Source of the DNA: UBA10348 sp002469915
GTDB taxonomy: Bacteria; Bacteroidota; Rhodothermia; Rhodothermales; UBA10348
Assembly (NCBI GenBank): GCA_029249345.1
Contig: JAQWHM010000004.1
Coordinates: forward strand, 55,953-119,952
Reading direction: 5' to 3'
Length of the DNA: 64,000 nt
Positions within the stretch are counted from its first letter, which is position 1; every line of letters starts with the position of its first letter. Below, one piece after another: positions 34,593-42,496 of this stretch. The position numbers and the translations under genes are program-made. Under the pieces are notes generated by a model. That model was not told where the DNA came from. It saw only the letters and a program-made list of their open reading frames with translations, and searched no databases.

Positions 34593-37064
34593 ATGTCGTC
34601 AAGATCGATGCCGATCATCGAGCAGCACAGTACGTGTGCACATTGCGGGCTTCCCGTACCGCCATCCCTTCAAAAAGCGCCTCCTGCTTTCTGCTGCAAC
34701 GGATGCGAAACCGTATTTAACGTTCTGCAACGTAGCGGAATGGACGAGACCTTCTATCGGTTGAGAGACGCAAGCGCATCGAGAACCCTTTTTAGACCTG
34801 CTCGCCAAAAAGCGAATGAACCGCTGATGGAGGAATTGGACACAGACGTGTTCGTCGAATCCCATTCCTCGGTCTTGGACGGTGGCTACCACCGAACTCA
34901 TTTGTATCTCGACGGAGTCCATTGTGCCGCCTGTGTCTGGTTGGTTGAACGGCTCCCGGGCGATGTCGAAGGAGTGCGTGCAGCTCACCTAAATCTTCCC
35001 CGGGCGCGCTTAACCCTTGAGTGGGATCCCAGCACAACCAAGTTGTCCGACATCGCCCGTTGGCTCAATGGATTTGGCTATCCTGTTCAGCCGCGCGTGG
35101 ATGGCGAAGAGGCCCCAGAATCTCGAGAGGAACGTCACCTTCTCATTCGAATGGGTGTTAGTTGGGCCTTGGCTGGCAATATCATGTTGCTAGCGTTTGC
35201 TCTCTACTCCGGTCTAGGCAAGAGCGACCTCGGGTTATACACGGCTGCACGATGGGCTTCCCTCCTACTCGCCATACCCGCCATTTTATTCGGAGGACGC
35301 GTCTTTTTTCAAAAGGCCTACCACTCCATTCGGGTGGCGTGGCGAGATCGATCGATTCGACACCTGCATATGGATACGCCCATCTCCATTGGTATTCTCG
35401 TTGGATTCGTCTCGAGCGCCTGGGCAACAATCACCGGAACGGGCGATGTGTGGTTTGATTCAGTTGCGGTTCTCATTGCAGCGCTGCTATCAGCTCGATG
35501 GTTGCAGCTTCGGGCCCGCCGGTTAGCTGGAAACTCGACGGAACAGCTTCTAGCCCTTTTACCCACGCTTGCTCGTCGCATCGAACCTGATGGTACGATT
35601 ACCCGCATGCGAGCGGATGATTTGAAGCCTGACGACCTTGTGGAAATTCGAGCTGGAGAACTCATTCCCGTGGACGGAATTATCACGTCTGGCCTATCTC
35701 TCATTAATTCTGCTGTCCTGACGGGTGAATCTAAACCTATTCCAGGCTCGACTGGCGAATTTGTGCATGCAGGCACAACCAATGAGACGGGTCGGATACA
35801 GGTTAGGGTGGTTTCCTCAGGTAGTCAGACAAAGGTAGGCCGCCTATTATCCTGGGTCGCTGATTCCAAGAATGACCGACCCCGTATTCTGGGCTTGGCA
35901 GATCGAGTAGGAGGTCTTTTTACCGTTTCCATCCTCGCTCTTGCCCTTCTCACTGCCATATTGTGGGCCTACTTAGATCCAGGTAATATCGCGCCTCACG
36001 TGATTGCCTTGTTGGTGATCACGTGTCCCTGCGCACTGGGTATGGCAACCCCGCTGGCTTTAGCTGTCGGCACAGGTAGGGCCGCAAGAAAAGGTATCTT
36101 CATTAAATCAGAATCCGTGATAGACTGGTTGAATCATGTAGATGCTGTAGTACTCGACAAAACAGGTACCATCACTGTTGGCAGAATGGCTATTGAGCAT
36201 ATTGCTGGCCATGAAGAATCCGTACTTCTTGCAGCGGCTATTGAGTCTGAAAGTATTCATCCCATCGCACGAGCATTTGAGCAGTACGCAGAAGGAAAAA
36301 CGAACTACGCCGGTTCCGAGATCGTTCATCATCCCGGAAATGGAGTAGCCGGCCGCGTCGATCAAAAACACGTACGTGTGGGAAGTGCAGCTTGGATAGG
36401 CCGTGCCCCAGATCATTTAAAACAAGATCTGCTGGATGGAATCCAATCAGGCAATACGACGGTACTGGTAGAAGTCGACCAAATCGTCGAAGCGGTTGTA
36501 GTCATTTCTGATCCCGTTCGAGAGAACGCCTCTATGCTGATCCAAGAGATCCAAGAGTCAGGAAAGTCGATTATTCTGTGCTCCGGCGATCATGAGGAAA
36601 CGACAGCTCGTATTGGGGCCCGATTGGGCATTCCTCAAAGGGCTCGTCTGGGTCGCCATTCCCCCGAAATGAAACGTGACCTGATCGAAAAACTAAGTGG
36701 CGCAGGGCACATAGTAGCCATGGTTGGAGACGGTGTTAATGATGCAGGTGCCCTTCAGGCTGCTCATGTAGGCATAGCCGTCACCGATGGTTCGTCAGCC
36801 TCCCAATTTGCTGCGGACGCTTACACCACGAGGGCGGGACTAGAAACCGTAGCTGAACTATTCAGAGAATCATCGGGCGTTCTTAGAGTCATTCACCGTA
36901 ATCTTGGGTTTTCTCTCCTCTACAACGTGGGAGGAGGGATTTTGGCAATTGCTGGATTTGTCACGCCGTTGGTTGCTGCCGTTGCTATGCCCGTCAGCTC
37001 ATTCATCGTCGTATTATCTTCCATTTTCCAGCGCACGTTTCGTCAGGTAGATCAAACACCGTGA
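34593..37064 (+). CDS. ccoI: Copper-type P1B ATPase CcoI (FixI)
   Basis: An 823-aa copper-translocating ATPase that supplies copper for the CuB site. An N-terminal cysteine cluster (CAHCGLP, FCCNGC; residues 15-38) is followed by a metal-binding HMA domain (GVHCAACVWL, Cys 111 and 114) and eight helices. The transport motif is TCPCALG (about 478), phosphorylation DKTGT (about 522), actuator TGES, nucleotide-binding HP in SIHPIARAF, and the hinge GDGVNDAGAL. The N-terminal cluster is typical of FixI-type pumps. Its stop overlaps the GTG of ccoS (GTGA). Confidence 0.96.
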   Translation: MSSRSMPIIEQHSTCAHCGLPVPPSLQKAPPAFCCNGCETVFNVLQRSGMDETFYRLRDASASRTLFRPARQKANEPLMEELDTDVFVESHSSVLDGGYHRTHLYLDGVHCAACVWLVERLPGDVEGVRAAHLNLPRARLTLEWDPSTTKLSDIARWLNGFGYPVQPRVDGEEAPESREERHLLIRMGVSWALAGNIMLLAFALYSGLGKSDLGLYTAARWASLLLAIPAILFGGRVFFQKAYHSIRVAWRDRSIRHLHMDTPISIGILVGFVSSAWATITGTGDVWFDSVAVLIAALLSARWLQLRARRLAGNSTEQLLALLPTLARRIEPDGTITRMRADDLKPDDLVEIRAGELIPVDGIITSGLSLINSAVLTGESKPIPGSTGEFVHAGTTNETGRIQVRVVSSGSQTKVGRLLSWVADSKNDRPRILGLADRVGGLFTVSILALALLTAILWAYLDPGNIAPHVIALLVITCPCALGMATPLALAVGTGRAARKGIFIKSESVIDWLNHVDAVVLDKTGTITVGRMAIEHIAGHEESVLLAAAIESESIHPIARAFEQYAEGKTNYAGSEIVHHPGNGVAGRVDQKHVRVGSAAWIGRAPDHLKQDLLDGIQSGNTTVLVEVDQIVEAVVVISDPVRENASMLIQEIQESGKSIILCSGDHEETTARIGARLGIPQRARLGRHSPEMKRDLIEKLSGAGHIVAMVGDGVNDAGALQAAHVGIAVTDGSSASQFAADAYTTRAGLETVAELFRESSGVLRVIHRNLGFSLLYNVGGGILAIAGFVTPLVAAVAMPVSSFIVVLSSIFQRTFRQVDQTP

Positions 37065-37246
37065 ACATCCTTTACTTCTTAGTCCCTCTGGCCTTGATGC
37101 TGGCAGCACTCGGTGTGTGGGCATTCGTTTGGTCCGTCAAATCTGGACAGTTTGACGATGTAGAAACGCCCGGTATGCGCGTGTTATTTGATGATGAACT
37201 GCAGGAGCCTTCCAAATCAGACGAAACAGAGCAGATCAACTCATAA
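37061..37246 (+). CDS. ccoS: cbb3 oxidase maturation protein CcoS
   Basis: A 61-aa protein with a single N-terminal helix (NILYFLVPLALMLAALGVWAFVWSVKSGQFDD), the exact CcoS pattern ending in the conserved SGQFDD-type motif and PGMRVLFDDE. It is needed for cofactor insertion into CcoN. The GTG start overlaps the ccoI stop by 4 nt. Its last 11 nt overlap the convergent SafE-family gene. Confidence 0.94.
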   Translation: MNILYFLVPLALMLAALGVWAFVWSVKSGQFDDVETPGMRVLFDDELQEPSKSDETEQINS

Positions 37247-37889
37247 GGGCTCGGAGAAAAGCACTTCCTCTGAGCATCGTTAGAATCCCGAAAAGTACCA
37301 CTAGGCCACCACTTAAGCGTGCCAGCGTCAGTTTAGTACTCCCAGAAAAAGCGCCGAACAGCCTTGCGGCCACATACAGGGACGGAAACGTGCCCAGGGA
37401 GAACATCAGCATAAAAAGACCGCCTTCCACGAAACTTCCGCGAGAAGCCGCACCAGCAAACGCTGCATATAACAGTCCGCACGGAAGCAGTCCGTTCAAC
37501 AGTCCAAGGACGAATCGATTCGACAAGCCATCCTTCGAGACGGAGCGACTCAACCACCCTACCAACGTCCCACTACTCCTTGGAGTGACAAATCGGGTCA
37601 ATGCATGCATACCTGCCATGTGCAGTCCAACCAAAATCATAAACAGCCCGGTAAGCCAGGAAAGCATACGCGCACCAAATGGCACGCCATGAAGTCCCTC
37701 TCCAATCATTCCCAACACGGCTCCAATAGCGATATAGGAAACGGTTTTCCCGAGCAAATAGACTGAAAAGGAAGCGTTTTTCGGTGCGGATGTGCCTGTA
37801 TGAGCAAGCATAGCGAACCCTCCGCACATGCCCATACAATGAACGCTACCGAGTAGGCTCAACACAAGCGCTGTAATCATCCAATCCAT
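37236..37889 (-). CDS. SafE/DsbD_2-family membrane protein linked to cbb3 assembly
   Basis: A 217-aa polytopic membrane protein with about six helices, of the sulfite exporter TauE/SafE (DsbD_2) family. The N-terminal helix bears GSVHCMGMCGGFAML, whose Cys, His and Met residues are typical of the family and suggest handling of thiols or soft metal such as copper. Other motifs are FVLGLLNGLLPCGLLYAA and the paired helix repeats. Such genes commonly adjoin ccoS, which supports a role in copper supply to the oxidase; this is inferred. It converges on ccoS and is divergent from the AlkA-like gene. Confidence 0.86.
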   Translation of the reverse strand: MDWMITALVLSLLGSVHCMGMCGGFAMLAHTGTSAPKNASFSVYLLGKTVSYIAIGAVLGMIGEGLHGVPFGARMLSWLTGLFMILVGLHMAGMHALTRFVTPRSSGTLVGWLSRSVSKDGLSNRFVLGLLNGLLPCGLLYAAFAGAASRGSFVEGGLFMLMFSLGTFPSLYVAARLFGAFSGSTKLTLARLSGGLVVLFGILTMLRGSAFLRALMS

Positions 37890-37910
37890 ACTACCTTCTC
37901 ATCTGCCTAT

Positions 37911-37925
37911 CTTGTCTTAGACAAG
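37911..37925. promoter_or_regulatory. Palindrome in a short divergent promoter region
   Basis: cttgtct-t-agacaag is a perfect 7-bp inverted repeat about one central base. It lies within the 63 bp between the SafE-family start (37889, minus) and the AlkA-like start (37953, plus), an ideal operator position for both. The cognate regulator is unknown. Confidence 0.5.
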
Positions 37926-37952
37926 GTACACTTCCCGAAGGTTTAGCCACAT

Positions 37953-38585
37953 ATGAAACCTCTTCCTTATTCTGTTTTTGACGCAATTCAGCACTTATCT
38001 GCAGCCGATGAGACCATGGCGGCACTCATTCACAGCATTGGCCCCTACGAAGGAGGTCTACGGCCAGCCGACTCTCCTTTTGAAGCCTTGTGTGAGGCAG
38101 TAGCCTATCAACAACTATCTGGGAAAGCGGCTGCAACTATATATGGCCGGTTTAGGTCGCTGACCGATGAAAGCCGATCTCTAGACCCCTTATTGGTATC
38201 CAAGTTATCTGAAGAGCAACTTAGAGGATGCGGACTCTCTAGAGCTAAATCAGCCGCTATCCAAGATCTCTCCGCCAAAACACTTGAAGGCGTCGTGCCT
38301 GGGGATGCTAGCCTCGCTCCTCTTTCTGATCAGGATATTATTGATCGTTTAATTTCGGTTCGGGGCATCGGGCCTTGGTCGGTCAAAATGTACCTGATGT
38401 TTCGCCTTGGGCGCCCCGACGTGCTTCCCCAAACGGATCTAGGTATACGTAAAGGCGTGATGCGAACGTACGGACTCCCTAAAATGCCCACACCTAAACA
38501 GGTTATTGTTCTGGCAGAAGACTGGAGACCGTTTCGGACGCTTGCTTCCTGGTACCTGTGGCGATCACTTGAACTGGATCAGTAA
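37953..38585 (+). CDS. DNA-3-methyladenine glycosylase (AlkA-like, HhH-GPD)
   Basis: A 210-aa DNA repair glycosylase that removes alkylated purines. It has the HhH-GPD core: FEALCEAVAYQQLSGKAAATIYGRF, the helix-hairpin-helix LISVRGIGPWSVKMYLMF and the catalytic Asp in PQTDLGIRKGV (about residue 162). It lacks the N-terminal domain of E. coli AlkA, as in other short bacterial members. It is alone on its strand between two minus-strand genes. Confidence 0.92.
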   Translation: MKPLPYSVFDAIQHLSAADETMAALIHSIGPYEGGLRPADSPFEALCEAVAYQQLSGKAAATIYGRFRSLTDESRSLDPLLVSKLSEEQLRGCGLSRAKSAAIQDLSAKTLEGVVPGDASLAPLSDQDIIDRLISVRGIGPWSVKMYLMFRLGRPDVLPQTDLGIRKGVMRTYGLPKMPTPKQVIVLAEDWRPFRTLASWYLWRSLELDQ

Positions 38586-38605
38586 CCCTATCTGCCTTCT
38601 GAACC

Positions 38606-39337
38606 TTAACGGATAGCTTCTGCCTGATCCAAACTGAAGATCATTACGTGCTGTCGCGGTAAGACGTCTCTCGTTTCGCGCCATTCGAAGCCGAGGCTTT
38701 CGATCTCGTACCGGATCTGCCTTTCGCTCATGCGATGGCCATCGGAAATGGGACTGGTTTCATCCTCTTGTCGATATTCGACGATCACTAACCGCCCTTT
38801 GGGCTTTAAAGAAGCCTTTATCGCGGAAACCATCTCCTTTGGAAATGAGAATTCGTGATAAGATGAAACGATTAATGCTAGATCAATGCGGTTCTTAGGA
38901 AGAGCAGGGTCGCTCACACTTCCCAATACGGGGGTTACGTTTCGGAATCCGTTTCGTTGGGCTCGAGCGCCTAATGTATCCACAAGACTTTGCTGGACCT
39001 CAACCGAGTACACTCTTCCGTGAGGTACTAGCTCAGCCAAGCGAAACGTAAAAAACCCTGTGCCTGACCCGATATCTGCCACCACGGCAGACGGGTTGAG
39101 ATCTAATACCCTCATGAGACGCGTGGGTAGCTCTTCCACGTTTCGTTCTGGACGATCTAACCAAAGAGCGGCGTGCTCGGAGCCCATAACGTCTCCAATT
39201 TCGCGATTCATGTAATAGCGTCCCGACCCACCCTCAGTCTCAGAGCTTTTTTCCACATAGGTGGGCTCCGGACCACAGGATGTCAAAAAAATGACTGCAA
39301 GAGTCAGTATTCGAAATAATAGATTAGGCGGGTGCAT
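38606..39337 (-). CDS. Predicted lipoprotein with SAM-methyltransferase fold
   Basis: A 243-aa protein that begins with a lipoprotein signal (HPPNLLFRILTLAVIFLTSC) and continues into a class I methyltransferase domain. The SAM-binding motif VVADIGSGTGFFTFRLAEL is intact, with the acidic end of strand 2 in YSVEVQQ and LALIVSSYHEF as the strand 4 motif. The motif before the domain (YYMNREIGDVMGSEHAALWLDRPER) recurs in a known group of signal-peptide-bearing methyltransferases. SAM is not known to occur outside the cytoplasm, so either the domain has another role or the protein is not exported. ATG 39337 is the start; TTG 39340 precedes it. Confidence 0.8.
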   Translation of the reverse strand: MHPPNLLFRILTLAVIFLTSCGPEPTYVEKSSETEGGSGRYYMNREIGDVMGSEHAALWLDRPERNVEELPTRLMRVLDLNPSAVVADIGSGTGFFTFRLAELVPHGRVYSVEVQQSLVDTLGARAQRNGFRNVTPVLGSVSDPALPKNRIDLALIVSSYHEFSFPKEMVSAIKASLKPKGRLVIVEYRQEDETSPISDGHRMSERQIRYEIESLGFEWRETRDVLPRQHVMIFSLDQAEAIR

Positions 39338-39453
39338 CAAAAAGCCAAAATGCGCATAAAGCTGGGTTCTAGAAGCAGAGTACGATATGTCTGCGGAAAT
39401 GTTTGTTTGTAGTACAACGCATGACCTTCTTGATCAGCGGTTTCGATACCCAC

Positions 39454-39487
39454 AAAAATGGGGGGCGGGCCATTGGCCCGCCCCCCA
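39454..39487 (-). terminator. Intrinsic terminator (minus strand)
   Basis: A 13-bp perfect G/C stem (tggggggcgggcc at 39459-39471 and its complement at 39475-39487) with a 3-nt loop, followed on the minus strand by TTTTT (39458-39454). It lies 46 nt beyond the stop of the small ORF at 39533 and ends the transcript of the two small genes upstream of it. Confidence 0.88.
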
Positions 39488-39532
39488 GATCTTCTTTCTC
39501 AGAGTGTGCGTCATTCCGAAGAAAGTGAAGGC

Positions 39533-39772
39533 CTAATTGTCTGTAGTAAATTGACCGTATTCGAACCAAATCAACATTCCATCCATCGTTTTACCGAAAG
39601 GATACCCAGCGTCGCGGTAGTCTTCCTGTGCCGTCCTGCAAAACCCGGACACGATGTTTCTCATGGAAGCCGTATTGGCTCGTCGTGTCTTTGATTTCCT
39701 ATCGAAGTTCAGATCCCGCATTACCCTTTGTGAGTTGGATGATTCGTTCCGTGTTGAGTTCTTTATCGACAT
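39533..39772 (-). CDS. Small protein of unknown function
   Basis: A possible 79-aa product. Support: it lies directly between the upstream lipoprotein gene (24 nt away, same strand) and an intrinsic terminator, and the ATG at 39772 has an AGGATG/GGGG ribosome binding site. The protein is basic and Asn/Ser/Arg-rich in its first half, with a more ordered second half (FCRTAQEDYRDAGYPFGKTMDGMLIWFEYGQF). No signal peptide, helix or family is recognised. It could be non-coding 3' sequence; coding status is moderate. Confidence 0.42.
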   Translation of the reverse strand: MSIKNSTRNESSNSQRVMRDLNFDRKSKTRRANTASMRNIVSGFCRTAQEDYRDAGYPFGKTMDGMLIWFEYGQFTTDN

Positions 39773-39795
39773 AATCCCCACATCCTAAAGACGTC

Positions 39796-40305
39796 TTAGT
39801 CTTCTAGATTGTACAATCCTTTTACAACGTTCCAATCTGTGTAATCAATGGCCTTTTTGCCGAAAAAGAAACCATCGATGACGACCGCCTTCATTTCACG
39901 ATCTGGAAGCAAACCGAAGTCAATGGCAGCTGTCGAGGACTCGTAAAAGACTTCCAAAAATCCGTCTTCAAAGCCAAATCCAAGGGAAACGGTGTAGTCC
40001 ACTGCTGGAAGATCCGCTGACTCGACTCCGAATGTGTACGGCATCGCAGTCCAAGTGCCTTGATCTCTAAAAAACATCAAGACGGCACCTTCATCAACAA
40101 CCAAGGGAGTGATATCTGGAACGTCATATTGAACAGATGCCACCGTATTGATGATTACCGCGTCAGCAAGCAGAAAGTCAAAGTTGAGTGAGAATACATT
40201 TGCATTTCCAGGAGGCCCCTCAGGACCTACACCCTCTTCGATAACGCAACCGGTAGAACCGATCAATAAAAGCAATAACAATAGTTTGGAAACGGTATTC
40301 AACAT
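39796..40305 (-). CDS. Small lipoprotein with collagen-like linker
   Basis: A 169-aa predicted lipoprotein starting at ATG 40305 (signal LNTVSKLLLLLLLIGSTGC). After the lipobox a short GVGPEGPPGNAN collagen-like segment precedes a beta-rich domain of about 140 residues. This layout (lipobox, GPxGPPG, then FSLNFDF-like strands) is recurrent among unnamed Bacteroidota lipoproteins; I know no function. The ORF extends to 40398, but the upstream part is incompatible with a signal peptide. Probably transcribed with the small ORF at 39533. Confidence 0.75.
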   Translation of the reverse strand: MLNTVSKLLLLLLLIGSTGCVIEEGVGPEGPPGNANVFSLNFDFLLADAVIINTVASVQYDVPDITPLVVDEGAVLMFFRDQGTWTAMPYTFGVESADLPAVDYTVSLGFGFEDGFLEVFYESSTAAIDFGLLPDREMKAVVIDGFFFGKKAIDYTDWNVVKGLYNLED

Positions 40306-40597
40306 TTTCGTAGCCCCCGCACCTTGAGTAGGCACATGATAATTAAGGTCGTTGGCTAGACCCAACCAAACCCCGAGCCGAAACGCGATCTTCATCACTT
40401 TGACCCATTTTGGCCCATTTAGAGCGGTGCAGGTCTTTCAAGTGTATAGTATTCAAGACAAGTGACCGTTTTAAACTGTCCACAAGCGTTGATTTTGGCT
40501 AGATGCCCAGAAACCCAAAGGCGAATTTCAGGTTGTGCTCTTTCCACCGTTTATTAGTCGGGCACCACCCGATCTAAGCACCCTTATTTGAAAGAGA

Positions 40598-41674
40598 ATG
40601 ATTCACGCTGTCATTATGGCCGGAGGCATTGGAAGTCGATTCTGGCCCATGTCACGCCGAGAAAATCCGAAGCAATTTCTGGCTGTCACCGGAGCCGATA
40701 CACTGATCCAGAATACCCTATCCAGACTTTCGGGTATTGTACCGCACGAAAATTGCTACGTGGTCACCAACGAGCGGTATGTAAAGCAGACGCAGGATCA
40801 GCTCCCTTCCATCCCGATGGAAAACATCCTGGCCGAGCCCATTGCGCGTAACACTGCCCCATGTATAGCCTACGCTGCGTTCAAGATTCATCAGAAAGAT
40901 CCAGACGCTATCATTGTGGTGTTGCCGGCAGATCATGTAATTGGTAATGTGCGCAAATTCCATGAGACCCTCAAAGTCAGTATTGAAGCTGCGAAAGAAG
41001 AACGCGCCCTGGTTACTATCGGTATCGAACCAGACCATCCCGCAACTGGATACGGGTACATACAATTTGACCCAGAAGACTCGAGTAAAGAAGATGGGCT
41101 CAAAGCCTTGTTCGTAAAGACGTTTGCCGAAAAACCGAACATCCAAACAGCCGAACGCTTTTTGGACTCTGGAGACTTTCTATGGAACAGTGGGATGTTT
41201 ATCTGGAGAAGTGATTCCATCTTGGAAGCTCTAGAAACTCATCTACCAGATGTCCATTCGGCCTTCCTTCCCTTGGAAAACGTAGAACCATCGGCCGACG
41301 CTACCGCATTGGTAACTGCTGCCTACAAAGCATGCCCTTCTATTTCCATCGATTACGGTGTGATGGAACAGGCCGCAAAAGTCTATGTGGTTCCGGGTTC
41401 ATTCGATTGGAATGATGTCGGCGACTGGAAGGCCGTCTATGACCTTGCTGACAAAGGAAAGGCTGGCAATGCGATTGAAGGAAATGCTATCGTTCATGAC
41501 GCTAGTCGTTGCCTAATTCAAGCCGGAGACAAATTAGTCGCAGTTGTTGGCGTGAATGATCTCATTGTAGTCAACACAGACGATGCGCTCTTAGTGTGCC
41601 ACCGAGATTCGTCTCAACGCGTGAAAAACGTGGTGGATTATTTATACGCTAATCAATTGGATCAGTACGTCTAA
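40598..41674 (+). CDS. manC: Mannose-1-phosphate guanylyltransferase
   Basis: A 358-aa nucleotidyltransferase making GDP-mannose from mannose 1-phosphate and GTP. The N-terminal pyrophosphorylase signature is AVIMAGGIGSRFWPMSRRENPKQFL. ENILAEPIARNTAPCIAYAA, VVLPADHVIG, GYGYIQF, FLWNSGMFIWRSD and SIDYGVMEQA are the other family motifs. It lacks the C-terminal isomerase domain of bifunctional ManC/AlgA, so it is the monofunctional form. It supplies mannosyl donors for surface glycans. It ends in an intrinsic terminator. Confidence 0.94.
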   Translation: MIHAVIMAGGIGSRFWPMSRRENPKQFLAVTGADTLIQNTLSRLSGIVPHENCYVVTNERYVKQTQDQLPSIPMENILAEPIARNTAPCIAYAAFKIHQKDPDAIIVVLPADHVIGNVRKFHETLKVSIEAAKEERALVTIGIEPDHPATGYGYIQFDPEDSSKEDGLKALFVKTFAEKPNIQTAERFLDSGDFLWNSGMFIWRSDSILEALETHLPDVHSAFLPLENVEPSADATALVTAAYKACPSISIDYGVMEQAAKVYVVPGSFDWNDVGDWKAVYDLADKGKAGNAIEGNAIVHDASRCLIQAGDKLVAVVGVNDLIVVNTDDALLVCHRDSSQRVKNVVDYLYANQLDQYV

Positions 41675-41691
41675 ATCCTTAGACGTTTTTT
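41667..41691 (+). terminator. Intrinsic terminator overlapping the manC stop
   Basis: acgtctaa (41667-41674), which includes the TAA stop of manC, pairs exactly with ttagacgt at 41679-41686 around a 4-nt loop and is followed by a run of six T. It separates manC from the efflux operon. Confidence 0.85.
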
Positions 41692-41731
41692 AACAAACTA
41701 GAGCGAATCCTCCACTCGGTACTGACGTAAG

Positions 41732-41774
41732 GGTCATAATTTGACCACTCAGTCACTTTTTATACTGGTGGTCA
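41732..41774. promoter_or_regulatory. Candidate TetR operator with three GGTCA/TGACC half-sites
   Basis: ggtca-taatt-tgacc (41732-41746) is a perfect inverted repeat, and tgaccac (41742-41748) pairs exactly with gtggtca (41768-41774). Three half-sites of one type therefore lie 43-85 nt before the tetR start, where autoregulation of the tetR-efflux operon would be expected. Inferred from pattern and position only. Confidence 0.55.
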
Positions 41775-41816
41775 TTTCTGAAATCAAGGAATGATATCCC
41801 GTAGCATAAAGATCGA

Positions 41817-42491
41817 ATGGAAATCACGCTATCTAGAAAAGACCGAGAGCGGCTTCATCGCCGAAATGACATCTTGCAAGCTGCGCAAGAGGTTTTTGCG
41901 GAGAAAGGATACAATCAAGCCACGCTCGAACAATTAGCTCTGAAAGCAGAGTTCGGAAAAGGTACGCTGTACAACTACTTTCCCGGCGGAAAACAAGAAA
42001 TTCTCCTGTCCATTTTCGAAGCCCTTTACGACCAATTGTGCGAACTCATCGCACACACGTTCGAAAAGAAGAATGGCCACTCGTTTCGGCTTCAGTTACA
42101 CCAACTCATCGAGGAAATGCACAGCTTCTTTCATAAGAAGCTCGATCTTTTCGTGATTCTCATCAGGGAAGCTCATCGGCTCACATCTAGCGACGATCCA
42201 GCTCCGCAGGTTTTTTTCAGTCAACAAAGGAATCGAGCCATTGATGCTCTAGCCATTCCTATTGCTAGAGCTGCTAAAAATAGCGAAATCAAGTTCGACT
42301 CCCCCCACTTCTTGGCACATATGATTATGGTCAATATTAATGGTGTGCAGATGAAGTCCTGTAAAGGGATGAGCTACGACTACGATGATGAAAGTGGCCC
42401 ACACACGTCTCGTGAAATGGCGGACTTCCTAACAACTATGATACTCGACGGCCTGGGAAATCCGGATAACGCCGCTCAAACTCAAGCGTAA
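41817..42491 (+). CDS. TetR-family transcriptional regulator of the efflux operon
   Basis: A 224-aa regulator. The N-terminal helix-turn-helix is typical: DILQAAQEVFAEKGYNQATLEQLALKAEFGKGTLYNYFPGGKQEIL (about residues 18-62). The C-terminal ligand domain is not diagnostic. It is encoded 5 nt ahead of the TolC-like gene in the same direction, so it very likely controls the pump genes, probably as a repressor released by a substrate. Candidate operator half-sites lie just upstream. Confidence 0.94.
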   Translation: MEITLSRKDRERLHRRNDILQAAQEVFAEKGYNQATLEQLALKAEFGKGTLYNYFPGGKQEILLSIFEALYDQLCELIAHTFEKKNGHSFRLQLHQLIEEMHSFFHKKLDLFVILIREAHRLTSSDDPAPQVFFSQQRNRAIDALAIPIARAAKNSEIKFDSPHFLAHMIMVNINGVQMKSCKGMSYDYDDESGPHTSREMADFLTTMILDGLGNPDNAAQTQA

Positions 42492-42496
42492 TAAAC

